A stretch of DNA of 64,000 nucleotides, from the NCBI RefSeq assembly GCF_019264345.1, contig NZ_JAHVAO010000001.1, positions 1,674,001 through 1,738,000 of the forward strand, in the 5' to 3' direction. Made by a program: the position numbers and the translations under genes. This stretch comes from Marinobacter arenosus (GTDB lineage Bacteria; Pseudomonadota; Gammaproteobacteria; Pseudomonadales; Oleiphilaceae). Below the pieces are notes generated by a model. It was not told where the DNA came from, did not search any database, and saw only the letters and a program-made list of their open reading frames with translations. Positions 39,054 to 46,961 of this stretch are shown here, piece after piece. Each line of letters begins with the position of its first letter. The stretch's first letter is position 1.

Positions 39054-40589
39054 TTAGCCGTAAACCAGCCCCGGCAGCCAGGTTACGATGCCGGGAATCA
39101 GGATACACATGAACAGTCCGAGCGCCTGAATCGCCAGGAACACCAGGGACGACTTGAAAATCGTGGCCATGGATATTTCCGGCGGGCAAACGCCGCGGAG
39201 GTAGAACAATGCGTAACCGAAGGGCGGACTGAGGAACGACATCTGCATATTGACCAGGTAGAGCACACCAAACCAGAGCACAACATCATCCCCTGCCACA
39301 GGCGGGAAGCCCAACAGCCCCGGGAACTCCAGCGCCTTGACGATAGGAATGAAAATGGGAACTGCCAGCAGCAGAATACCCACCCAGTCCAGGAACATAC
39401 CGAGAACCACCAGCAGGAACATCAGCAGGAACAGAATGCCGTAAGGCGACATGCCGGTGCCCAGAATGGCATCCGTGACAAACTGTTGGCCACCCTGAAG
39501 GATGTAGAAGCCAACAAAGACCGAAGCACCGAACATGATCCACAGCACCATGGCGGATGCCTTGGTCGTGGTGACGGATGCTTCCCGCAGTCCCGCAATG
39601 GAGAACCTGCCGTGCATCATGGCCACCACGATGGCGCCAAAGGAGCCAATACCGGCCGCTTCCACGGGCGTTGCAATGCCACCGAACAGCAGACCCAACA
39701 CCAGAAACACCAGGATCAGTGGGGCAATCAGGTTTTTGGTTAGCAGGAGCTTTTCCTTCAGGGAAATCCGCTCTTCCACCGGTACGGGTGGCCCCAGCTT
39801 CGGATTAATCCAGCTGCGGATCAGCACATAGGCAATGTACATGGAAGACAGCATCAGGCCCGGGACCACGGAACCGAGATACAATTCACCGACCGATTGC
39901 TGGGCAACAACCGCATAGAGGATGGCCAGGATGGAGGGAGGAATCAGTATGCCCAGAGTACCACCCGCCATGATCGAGCCCAGCGCGATCTTCTGATCGT
40001 AACCGCGCTTGAGCATCGCCGGCAGAGCGATGATGCCCATGGTGACAACAGCGGCACCAATAACCCCCACCATGGCGGCCAGCAGGGTCGAGGCGAGAAT
40101 GGTTGCGGTCGCCAGACCGCCACTCAGGCCACCCATCCACTTGTAGACCACACTGAACATTTCCTCAATCAGGCCGGCACGCTCAAGCATCGAGGCCATG
40201 AAGATAAACAGCGGTATTGCCGCCAGATCGGAGTTGGTCATCATCGGGAAGATGCGTCCCGGCACCAGGTTGAGCATCATTGCGTCGCCCACCAGGTAGA
40301 TGAACATCACCCCCAGACCACCGGTCACGAAAGCCAGTGGCAACCCCATCATCAGGGCCACGGCGAGGGAACCGAACATCAGGTAGGTCAAAGGCCCGAC
40401 CTTGACGTCAGAAAGGCTGCCCGAGAGTTTGAACAGGAATTTCTCGTCGCTCCACGGGTCGTAGAAAAGAATGTTGATCATTTCGACACAGATGACAAAC
40501 GCCAGTGCCACTGTGGCGATAATCATCAGCCAGGTACTCAGTTTCCCGACAAGGTTACTGCCCGGCGCAGTTGTTGTATTTGTAGTCAT
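39054..40589 (-). CDS. dctM: TRAP transporter large permease (DctM type)
   Basis: This is the large membrane subunit of a tripartite ATP-independent periplasmic transporter, which uses an ion gradient to import organic acids. The 511-residue protein has about 12-14 hydrophobic segments with the DctM signatures AAIPLFIFMASMLERAG, ILIPPSILAILYAV and GMFLDWVGILLLAVPIF. It is longer than the usual 430 residues, as in the 'mannitol/chloroaromatic' (FcbT3) branch. It overlaps dctQ by four bases. The glcG-D-E-F genes downstream suggest a 2-hydroxyacid substrate such as glycolate or lactate. Confidence 0.93.
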   Translation of the reverse strand: MTTNTTTAPGSNLVGKLSTWLMIIATVALAFVICVEMINILFYDPWSDEKFLFKLSGSLSDVKVGPLTYLMFGSLAVALMMGLPLAFVTGGLGVMFIYLVGDAMMLNLVPGRIFPMMTNSDLAAIPLFIFMASMLERAGLIEEMFSVVYKWMGGLSGGLATATILASTLLAAMVGVIGAAVVTMGIIALPAMLKRGYDQKIALGSIMAGGTLGILIPPSILAILYAVVAQQSVGELYLGSVVPGLMLSSMYIAYVLIRSWINPKLGPPVPVEERISLKEKLLLTKNLIAPLILVFLVLGLLFGGIATPVEAAGIGSFGAIVVAMMHGRFSIAGLREASVTTTKASAMVLWIMFGASVFVGFYILQGGQQFVTDAILGTGMSPYGILFLLMFLLVVLGMFLDWVGILLLAVPIFIPIVKALEFPGLLGFPPVAGDDVVLWFGVLYLVNMQMSFLSPPFGYALFYLRGVCPPEISMATIFKSSLVFLAIQALGLFMCILIPGIVTWLPGLVYG

Positions 40590-41290
40590 GCGGTGCGCTC
40601 CCGGCCAAGGCGGACAAACAGGACAATATCCTTGATCAGCTTGGAGATGCCTGCGAGTAAAAGAAGTAATGAACCCAGCACCATCATGCCTTTGGCCGGC
40701 CAGTGCTGAATGCCCCAGGTCTCAACCGTGGTTTCGTTCATGGCGTAGGAATCCAGGAAGAAGGTCCAGGAGGTAACCAGCAGAATCAGGGCAAAAATGA
40801 AGAAGAACATCGACGTGAAGATGTCCAGGCCAACTCTTCCCCGCGCCGGCAGCATGTTGTACATCACATCCACCCGCACGTGGGCACCATGAAGCATGGC
40901 AAAGGCCCCGGCCAGCATATACTGCATACCCAGCAGCAGGAAGCTGGCCTCATGGACCCAGATGGAGGGCATGTTAAAGATGTAGCGCATGACCACGCCA
41001 AAGAAATAGAACACAACGGCATTGATCGTCCAGAACGCAACGAACAAACCGGATTTGTCGCAGATCCAATCCACTATCTTGGTAAACCAGTTGCCTTCGA
41101 ACTGGAGGTAATAGAGGGGATCATCCTCTTGCGCTTGTAATTCCGCCGGTGTCATTTCCGGCTCAGCAGTCTCGCCTCCATGACCGCTACTCCATTTGTC
41201 CCAGGCCATCATGATCAGCGGCATGACCGCAAGCCAGCCCCAGTAGAACCAGTGCGGCATTACGAATCCGAAACCTTCAAGATCAGACAT
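40586..41290 (-). CDS. dctQ: TRAP transporter small permease (DctQ type)
   Basis: This is the four-helix small subunit of the TRAP transporter. The 234-residue protein has an extra N-terminal helix (WFYWGWLAVMPLIMMAW) and an acidic loop before the DctQ core (WICDKSGLFVAFWTINAVVFYFFGVVMRY, GAFAMLHGAHVRVDVMYNML, ALILLVTSWTFFLDSYAMNETT). It is longer than typical 160-180 residue DctQ proteins, in keeping with the FcbT2 branch. Its stop overlaps the dctM start (ATGA). Confidence 0.9.
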   Translation of the reverse strand: MSDLEGFGFVMPHWFYWGWLAVMPLIMMAWDKWSSGHGGETAEPEMTPAELQAQEDDPLYYLQFEGNWFTKIVDWICDKSGLFVAFWTINAVVFYFFGVVMRYIFNMPSIWVHEASFLLLGMQYMLAGAFAMLHGAHVRVDVMYNMLPARGRVGLDIFTSMFFFIFALILLVTSWTFFLDSYAMNETTVETWGIQHWPAKGMMVLGSLLLLLAGISKLIKDIVLFVRLGRERTA

Positions 41291-41315
41291 GTTGTTACTT
41301 CCTCAGCCACAAAAC

Positions 41316-41360
41316 GGGGAAGGCGGAACGCCTCGGTCGGAGTCGTCCCTGACCTTCCCC
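41316..41360 (-). promoter_or_regulatory. Stem-loop between dctP and dctQ
   Basis: GGGGAAGG (41316-41323) and CCTTCCCC (41353-41360) pair around a 29-base region that itself contains GGCG-GAA-CGCC (41322-41332, an alternative pairing). On the minus-strand transcript the stem is followed by GUUUUG, so it may be a leaky terminator or a 3'-end stabiliser that raises dctP mRNA over permease mRNA. Confidence 0.55.
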
Positions 41361-41390
41361 TTGTTTCTTATTTGTTAGTCCAGGAAGGTG

Positions 41391-42527
41391 TTACCGGCCC
41401 GGTACGCCTTCAAGATCAGATTCATCGATATAGCCGACGGTATCGTTCATCATATACTGGACCTGCATGTCGAAGATCTCACGGGCACTCTCGTCCTTGT
41501 TCGCCCACTTGTACCAGATCGGGATGGCTTTACGACGCCACTCATCCACATCTTCCTGGCTCAGACGGCTCACGGTGTCACCCGCATCCTTGAACTTCTT
41601 CATGGCCTCGACGTTGCGCTTCTGAATGGTCAGGTAGTGCTTCTGGGAATAGATGCGCACTTCGTCCTCAACCAGTTTCTGCAGTTTTGGATCCAGGGCT
41701 TTCCAGGCGCGCAGGTTGACGGTCAGGTCCATCAGGTCCACCGGCTGGTAGATCGACATCACGCCAGGAGGTCCGAACAGGATGTAATCCGTCACCTGGG
41801 AAAAGCCCAGTTCCCAGTTTACCGCCGGCCCTACGTAATCGGCTGCGTCGATGGTGCCCTTCTCCAGGGCCGGGAAAATGTCAGAGCCCGGCAGGCTCAC
41901 GGTAGAAGCCCCGAACGCCTGAAACACCTCAGCGACCATACCGCCAGGGACCCGGAGCTTCATGCCTTTAAAGTCTTCGAGGCTGTTTACCGGACTCTTG
42001 GAGTGAATGATGTTTGCGTCGTGCTGGATCGGGCCCACGTAGAACAGCCCGAACTTCTCGTAGATTTCCCGGGTCTTCTCCAGCATGCCCAGTGAGTAGA
42101 ACATGGTGTCCCACTGATGAGGCTGATCGGGGCCGCCTGGATAGGATGACAGGAAAACCGAAGCGGGAATCTTGCCGGACCAGTACAGAGTGAACGGGTT
42201 CATGCCCTGAAGAACACCACTGCGAACCGAATCGAACAGTGAGTTGTTATCGGCGGCGACGGCCTTGGCAGGGAAACACTTGAAGATCAGTTCACCGCCG
42301 GACTTCTCTTCCATGCCATTACACCAGTCTTCGAACAGGTCATAGCCGACCGTGCCGGCGTCCCAAACTGACTGGATTTTCCAGGTCGTTGCGGCCTGGG
42401 CCTGGCCGGCGCCCATCAGCATCGCGCCTGCGAAGGCCGCGCCCACCGCGGCCGTTTTCAGAAAACTTCTCCGAGGTGGAGCCTCGGCCGTGTCACCGTG
42501 AATACGGATGTTCTTATTCGAGTTCAT
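41391..42527 (-). CDS. dctP: TRAP transporter substrate-binding protein (DctP type), Tat-exported
   Basis: This periplasmic binding protein delivers the substrate to DctQM. The 378-residue product has a twin-arginine signal (PPRRSFLKTAAVGAAFAGA, cleavage near GQAQA), then the DctP fold with KGMKLRVPGGMVAEVFQAFGAS, the region holding the Arg that binds the carboxylate, and PALEKGTIDAADYVGP. Tat export and length place it in the FcbT1/TakP group, members of which bind oxo- or hydroxyacids. ATG 42527 has GGAG eight bases upstream; a GTG two codons earlier is too close to it. First gene of the glc/TRAP operon. Confidence 0.93.
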   Translation of the reverse strand: MNSNKNIRIHGDTAEAPPRRSFLKTAAVGAAFAGAMLMGAGQAQAATTWKIQSVWDAGTVGYDLFEDWCNGMEEKSGGELIFKCFPAKAVAADNNSLFDSVRSGVLQGMNPFTLYWSGKIPASVFLSSYPGGPDQPHQWDTMFYSLGMLEKTREIYEKFGLFYVGPIQHDANIIHSKSPVNSLEDFKGMKLRVPGGMVAEVFQAFGASTVSLPGSDIFPALEKGTIDAADYVGPAVNWELGFSQVTDYILFGPPGVMSIYQPVDLMDLTVNLRAWKALDPKLQKLVEDEVRIYSQKHYLTIQKRNVEAMKKFKDAGDTVSRLSQEDVDEWRRKAIPIWYKWANKDESAREIFDMQVQYMMNDTVGYIDESDLEGVPGR

Positions 42528-42648
42528 CGACACATCTCCGTTAGCGTTGTTTTTCTCAGCGTCAGATCAACGCCGGTCCGATGCAGCACATCGACCGACA
42601 TTAGAAAGATATTCGTAGCCATTCCGTGTTTAGTCCAGCTATCCGGGC

Positions 42649-42662
42649 ACTGGTCAGACCAG
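42649..42662. promoter_or_regulatory. GlcC/FCD-type operator 1
   Basis: ACTGGTCAGACCAG contains the perfect palindrome CTGGTC-A-GACCAG and matches TNGTNNNACNA, the operator consensus of FCD-type GntR regulators. It lies 122 bases upstream of dctP. The same 14 bases recur at 42766-42779. Confidence 0.75.
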
Positions 42663-42765
42663 TTTTTCCTGCATTACAAATGGACGAATTGGTGGGAATC
42701 GGCCATATTTACAGGGCTTGAGACCGTACCGGTCAATGGACGAATCACTTACAATCACAAACGTC

Positions 42766-42779
42766 ACTGGTCAGACCAG
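42766..42779. promoter_or_regulatory. GlcC/FCD-type operator 2
   Basis: This is an identical copy of ACTGGTCAGACCAG, 21 bases before the regulator's start codon, so it would lie near or within the regulator's own promoter or leader and suggests autoregulation. An 11-base direct repeat AATGGACGAAT (42679-42689 and 42735-42745) lies between the two operators. Confidence 0.75.
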
Positions 42780-42800
42780 CAAGCACAAATAGGCATTTCA

Positions 42801-43559
42801 ATGGCGATATCCCAGGAAATTTCATACCGACTTGAGCGGCTGATCCTCGATGGCGGGCTGGCGCCGGAACAGAAAATTCCGTCCGAACGCCAATTGGCTG
42901 CCCGCCTCGGTGTGTCTCGTGCGATCATTCGCGAGGCGCTGCACGAGCTCCAGGGCCGTGGCGTCATTGAGACCCGGCACGGCAAAGGCTCGTTTGTTGC
43001 CAGCATGGTCTCCGGCTCCAACAGAATTGATGACCAGAGCCCGCTCATGCATCTGTTCGAGGGCCACCCGCGCACCCTTTACGATCTGCTGGAAGTGCGG
43101 GAACAGCTGGAAGGACAGGCGGCATTCCTGGCGGCCCAGCGTGCGACCAGCCTGGACCGGCATCGAATCACCAAGGCGTTCCGGGCCCTGGAAGAAACCG
43201 ATCCGCTGAGCAACGCCCGTTCAGACCACAGTTTTCACCTCGCCATCGTGGAGGCCTCGCACAATCCGGTATTGGTCCATGTTCTAAACAGCTTGAAGAA
43301 CATGATGCTGATGACGGTTCAGGCGTCGGTGGCCAACCTGAACCCACGCCAGGAAATGCGCAAGAAGATCGTCCGCCAGCACCGTCAACTCTACGATGCC
43401 GTGATTTCGGGCAAACCCGGTGCGGCACAAAAAGCGGCCACGGCTCATGTCCGGTTTGTCAGCGATGCCATGCGAGATATGGAGAAAGACGGCAGCGAGG
43501 TGATCCGGATGCCGGTTCCACCGGACGCGTCGGCACGACATTCGCAAACAAACCTGTGA
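42801..43559 (+). CDS. glcC: GlcC-like GntR/FCD transcriptional regulator
   Basis: This regulator probably senses glycolate or a related acid and controls the divergent TRAP-glc operon. The 252-residue product (E. coli GlcC 254) has a GntR winged helix (about 1-70: EISYRLERLILDGGLAPEQKIPSERQLA, GVSRAIIREALHELQGRGVIETRHGKGSFVA) and an FCD ligand-binding domain (about 90-225) with the metal-binding pattern D-x3-H (SDHSFHLAIVEAS) and later His (QHRQLYDAV, TAHVRF). ATG 42801 gives the family N-terminus, although the frame is open much further upstream. The paired operators lie immediately upstream. Confidence 0.88.
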   Translation: MAISQEISYRLERLILDGGLAPEQKIPSERQLAARLGVSRAIIREALHELQGRGVIETRHGKGSFVASMVSGSNRIDDQSPLMHLFEGHPRTLYDLLEVREQLEGQAAFLAAQRATSLDRHRITKAFRALEETDPLSNARSDHSFHLAIVEASHNPVLVHVLNSLKNMMLMTVQASVANLNPRQEMRKKIVRQHRQLYDAVISGKPGAAQKAATAHVRFVSDAMRDMEKDGSEVIRMPVPPDASARHSQTNL

Positions 43560-43715
43560 TGCCGGTAGACTGCCAGCGCAAATCAGACATTTTGTTACAC
43601 AACGGCATGCCACGTTCTGTGGGGACACGCGGGAAACCCTCGGCAATGGGTATTGATTTCCGCAGCCACAGTCCGTAAAACATGCGCCTTTGACTGACAG
43701 CCTCGGGAGCGACAG

Positions 43716-44486
43716 ATGGCGGACCAAGCGCCTTTGATCTGCAGGGATATTCACAAGACCTTCGACAAGCTGGAAGTGCTCAAGGGCATTTCCCTGGAAA
43801 CGCGTAAAGGCGATGTTGTGTCCCTGATCGGCAGTTCCGGCTCTGGCAAGAGCACCTTCCTGCGCTGCATCAATCTGCTGGAAACGCCCACATCCGGCGA
43901 CATTATCGTGCACGGTGATCCAATCCGGTTCACGACCAACCGCAAGGGTGAGCGAATTCCGGCCGATAACAAGCAGGTGGAACTGATCCGCGCCAAACTG
44001 TCCATGGTGTTCCAGAGCTTTAATCTCTGGTCCCACATGACCGTGCTGGAAAACATCATCGAAGCGCCAGTGAACGTGCTGAAGGTGCCCAAGAAGGAAG
44101 CCATCGAGCGGGCCGAGGCCTACCTCCAGAAAGTCGGTATCTACGAGCGCAAGGATTACTACCCAGCCCAGATGTCCGGCGGCCAGCAGCAGCGCGCGGC
44201 GATTGCCCGGGCGCTTGCCATGGAGCCGGAGGTGATGCTGTTTGACGAGCCGACCTCGGCCCTGGATCCGGAGCTGGTCGGTGAGGTTCTGAAGGTCATG
44301 CAGAGTTTGGCCGAGGAAGGCCGAACCATGATCGTGGTGACTCACGAGATGGCTTTTGCAAGGGATGTGTCAACTCAGGTCCTGTTTTTGCATCAGGGCG
44401 TGATCGAAGAGCAAGGTACCCCCGAAAAAGTGTTTGATAACCCGGACTCGGAACGCATGAAACAGTTCCTGGCTCCCAACTTCTGA
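43716..44486 (+). CDS. aotP: Amino-acid ABC transporter ATPase (AotP/HisP-like)
   Basis: This is the ATPase of a basic amino acid importer. The 256-residue protein has Walker [10 protein letters not shown] (near 40), signature MSGGQQQR (near 158), Walker [14 protein letters not shown], and the HisP/AotP-type insert [20 protein letters not shown]. It heads aotP-J-Q-M-astE, an order differing from aotJQMOP in Pseudomonas. GGGAG lies before the ATG. In 43560-43715 I see no gene. Confidence 0.9.
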   Translation: MADQAPLICRDIHKTFDKLEVLKGISLETRKGDVVSLIGSSGSGKSTFLRCINLLETPTSGDIIVHGDPIRFTTNRKGERIPADNKQVELIRAKLSMVFQSFNLWSHMTVLENIIEAPVNVLKVPKKEAIERAEAYLQKVGIYERKDYYPAQMSGGQQQRAAIARALAMEPEVMLFDEPTSALDPELVGEVLKVMQSLAEEGRTMIVVTHEMAFARDVSTQVLFLHQGVIEEQGTPEKVFDNPDSERMKQFLAPNF

Positions 44487-44571
44487 CACTCGGTGCTATC
44501 TTGAATTCGTACTGGATGCAAAGCTTCCATAAAAAATAAGCCGAAAAGGCAAACCACTGGAGAAGTGACAC

Positions 44572-45327
44572 ATGAAGAAACTGATTGTTGCAGCGAGTTG
44601 CGCCCTGGCCATGGCGGCCGGCACGGTCCAGGCCAAGGACTGGAAAGAAATCCGTATCGCGTTCGACGTGCCTTACGAGCCGTTCGAATACAAGGATGAA
44701 AACGGTGAGCTGACCGGCTTTGAAGTCGAGCTGGCTGAAGCCATGTGTGAGGAAATGAAAGCGGACTGCGAATTCGTTATCCAGGCATGGGACGGCATGA
44801 TTCCGGGACTGCTGGCGCGCAAATTCGACGCCATCATGTCCTCCATGTCCATTACCCCGGAGCGCGCCGAGCGCGTCCTGTTCTCCGAGCCGTACTACAA
44901 CACACCGGGCGGCTGGTTCGCTCGTGACGGATTCGACACCGACGTCACCGACATGGCCGCGATGGAAGGCAAGGTCGTCGGCGTTCAGCGCGGCACCACC
45001 ATGGACACCTACGTGACCGAAGAGATGGGCGGCATTGTCACCATCAAGCGCTACACCACCGCTGACGACATGGTTCTGGACCTCGAAGGTCAGCGCCTGG
45101 ACGTGGTCTTTGTTGACTACCCCGTTGGCGAGCAGACCATCCTCGGCAAAGACGGCTTCAAGGAAGTTGGCGAGCCGGTGAAGCTGGGTGAAGGTGTTGG
45201 TGTTGCCATGCGTCAGCGTGACAAAGACCTCGCCGCCAAGGTGAACGCAACCCTGAAGAAACTGAAGAATGATGGCACCTACGACACCATCATGCAGAAG
45301 TACTTCAACTACGACATCAAGATGTAA
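44572..45327 (+). CDS. aotJ: Periplasmic arginine/ornithine-binding protein
   Basis: This solute-binding protein supplies AotQMP. The 251-residue product has a signal peptide (KKLIVAASCALAMAAGTVQA) and the type II periplasmic fold typical of LAO/HisJ/AotJ proteins: IAFDVPYEPFEYKDENGELTGFEVELA, the disulfide pair Cys in MCEEMKADCEF, and DAIMSSMSITPERAERVLFS. Arginine/ornithine preference is inferred from the astE gene in the same run and the ast operon nearby. A perfect hairpin follows the stop. Confidence 0.9.
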   Translation: MKKLIVAASCALAMAAGTVQAKDWKEIRIAFDVPYEPFEYKDENGELTGFEVELAEAMCEEMKADCEFVIQAWDGMIPGLLARKFDAIMSSMSITPERAERVLFSEPYYNTPGGWFARDGFDTDVTDMAAMEGKVVGVQRGTTMDTYVTEEMGGIVTIKRYTTADDMVLDLEGQRLDVVFVDYPVGEQTILGKDGFKEVGEPVKLGEGVGVAMRQRDKDLAAKVNATLKKLKNDGTYDTIMQKYFNYDIKM

Positions 45328-45332
45328 AACCG

Positions 45333-45359
45333 CAGGGGTGGCCGCACTGGCCACCCCTG
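45333..45359 (+). promoter_or_regulatory. Strong hairpin between aotJ and aotQ
   Basis: CAGGGGTGGCC and GGCCACCCCTG form an 11-bp perfect stem with loop GCACT, starting 6 bases after the aotJ stop. It lacks a T-run (next bases ATCACC), so it is more likely a 3'-stabiliser or processing site giving excess binding protein than a terminator. Confidence 0.75.
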
Positions 45360-45375
45360 ATCACCGGACTTTTCC

Positions 45376-46080
45376 ATGCTCGATCTGAAAGGCTATGGCC
45401 CGGCACTACTCGACGGGGCAGTCATAACCATTGAACTGGCCTTCCTCTCTCTGGCCGTGTCCGTCACTCTCGGACTGATTGGCGCCTCCTCCAAACTATC
45501 CAGCAACCGTCTGGCCAAAGGTGTCGCGACAGCCTATACCACGCTGATTCGCGGGGTTCCGGACCTGGTCATGATGCTGCTGTTCTACTACGGTGGCCAG
45601 GTGGCCGTGAATAACCTCTCCGATCTGCTGTGGGAGGCGTACGAAATCGACTTTTTCTTCCAGTTCGACCCGTTCATTTCAGGTGTCGTCACCATCGGAC
45701 TGATTTTTGGCGCCTACATGACCGAAACCTTTCGCGGCGCCTTCCTGGCGGTCGAAACCGGGCAGATTGAAGCGGCCCGGGCCTACGGCTTTACCCGCTG
45801 GCACACGTTCCGCCGGATTATTTTCCCGCAAATGCTCCGCCACGCCCTTCCAGGCATCGGCAACAACTGGCAGGTTCTGCTCAAAACCACGGCGCTGGTT
45901 TCCATCATCGGCCTGACCGACATGGTCCGGGTTGCCGAGGAGGCCGCCAAGGCCGAGCGGATGCCATTCCACTTCTTTATACCGGTAGCGTTCGTGTATC
46001 TGGCACTGACCGCCGGCTCCGAGCTGTTCATCAAGTGGCTCAACAAACGCGCCAACGTTGGCGTGGTTCAGGGGGGATAA
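45376..46080 (+). CDS. aotQ: Amino-acid ABC transporter permease (AotQ/HisQ-like)
   Basis: This is one of two inner-membrane permeases of the arginine/ornithine importer. The 234-residue protein has about five transmembrane segments and the EAA loop (GQIEAARAYGFTRWHTFRRIIFPQ) that docks on the ATPase. The N-terminus LKGYGPALLDGAVITIELAFLSL is typical of HisQ. aotM follows 3 bases after the stop. Confidence 0.92.
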   Translation: MLDLKGYGPALLDGAVITIELAFLSLAVSVTLGLIGASSKLSSNRLAKGVATAYTTLIRGVPDLVMMLLFYYGGQVAVNNLSDLLWEAYEIDFFFQFDPFISGVVTIGLIFGAYMTETFRGAFLAVETGQIEAARAYGFTRWHTFRRIIFPQMLRHALPGIGNNWQVLLKTTALVSIIGLTDMVRVAEEAAKAERMPFHFFIPVAFVYLALTAGSELFIKWLNKRANVGVVQGG

Positions 46081-46083
46081 GCG

Positions 46084-46806
46084 ATGCCAGACTTTATCAC
46101 CCAGTGGCTGAACCAGAACGAAATCTTTACCGCCATGACCATCCTCGAATACTGGAATGGTCTGGTGAACACCGTTCAACTGGTTTTTCTCTCTCTCGTC
46201 ATCGGCCTGGTCTGCGCCATTCCCCTGGCGATCATGCGAACCAGCAGGAATCCGTTCGTTTCCGGCCCGGTATGGCTTTACACCTACCTGTTCCGGGGTA
46301 CGCCCCTGCTGATCCAGCTGTACATCATCTACTACGGTATTGCCCAGATTCCGGGTATTCAGGAAACCTTCTGGTGGGAAATCTTCCGGGAACCGTTCTA
46401 CCCGGCGCTGCTGGCCTTTGTCCTGAATACCGCGGCCTACACGACCGAGATTATCCGGGGCGCGATTGCCGCAACGCCCCACGGCGAGATTGAAGCCGCC
46501 AAGGCCTACGGCATGAACTGGTTCATGCGCATCCGGCGCATCGTATTGCCCAGTGCGGCCCGTCGTGCGGTGCAAGCCTATTCCAACGAAGTCATCTTCA
46601 TGCTGCATTCCAGTGCAATCGCCAGCGTGGTGACCATTGTGGACCTGACCGGCGCGGCCCGGAACATTTACTCCCGTTTCTATGCGCCGTTCGATGCGTT
46701 TATCTTTGTCGCGCTGATCTACATGATGCTGACGTTTATTCTGGTGTTTGCATTCCGCAAGCTTGAAAATCATTTGTTGCGGCATCAGCGCCCAATCAGC
46801 AACTGA
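46084..46806 (+). CDS. aotM: Amino-acid ABC transporter permease (AotM/HisM-like)
   Basis: The second permease has 240 residues and about five transmembrane segments, with the N-terminus WNGLVNTVQLVFLSLVIGLV, YLFRGTPLLIQLYIIYYG, and the EAA loop HGEIEAAKAYGMNWFMRIRR. It pairs with AotQ as a heterodimer. A large compound inverted repeat separates it from astE. Confidence 0.92.
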   Translation: MPDFITQWLNQNEIFTAMTILEYWNGLVNTVQLVFLSLVIGLVCAIPLAIMRTSRNPFVSGPVWLYTYLFRGTPLLIQLYIIYYGIAQIPGIQETFWWEIFREPFYPALLAFVLNTAAYTTEIIRGAIAATPHGEIEAAKAYGMNWFMRIRRIVLPSAARRAVQAYSNEVIFMLHSSAIASVVTIVDLTGAARNIYSRFYAPFDAFIFVALIYMMLTFILVFAFRKLENHLLRHQRPISN

Positions 46807-46828
46807 TCCGTTGCTTGATCTGGTGCCG

Positions 46829-46934
46829 GGGCGGCCGACAATCAGCTTTCCGGGAGACGCTACGAGCCCATCCATGGGCGCTTGAGTGAAACCATCCATG
46901 GTTTCACACACTCCCGGAAAGCTGATCGCCGCCC
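46829..46934. repeat. Compound inverted repeat (cruciform-like, 106 nt)
   Basis: Nested perfect stems: GGGCGGC/GCCGCCC (46829-46835 and 46928-46934); then a 16-bp stem ATCAGCTTTCCGGGAG with its complement (46841-46856 and 46911-46926). Inside lie two further palindromes, GCCCAT-CC-ATGGGC (46866-46879) and GTGAAACCAT-CC-ATGGTTTCAC (46886-46907), both with CC centres. As RNA or extruded DNA this makes a four-way junction with two side hairpins. It resembles REP/BIME-type intergenic elements. Only this copy is in the window. Confidence 0.85.
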
Positions 46935-46961
46935 ACCCATCAACCTTATTCGGGGATCCCA

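Noticed and set aside
39897..40709. Plus-strand His/Gln-rich frame of 270 codons
   Set aside because: It is the antisense of the hydrophobic TRAP permease genes; His/Gln richness is what reversed membrane-protein codons give.
43284..44345. Minus-strand frame of 353 codons across glcC and aotP
   Set aside because: It is the shadow of two well-supported plus-strand genes and crosses their intergenic region without a ribosome site.
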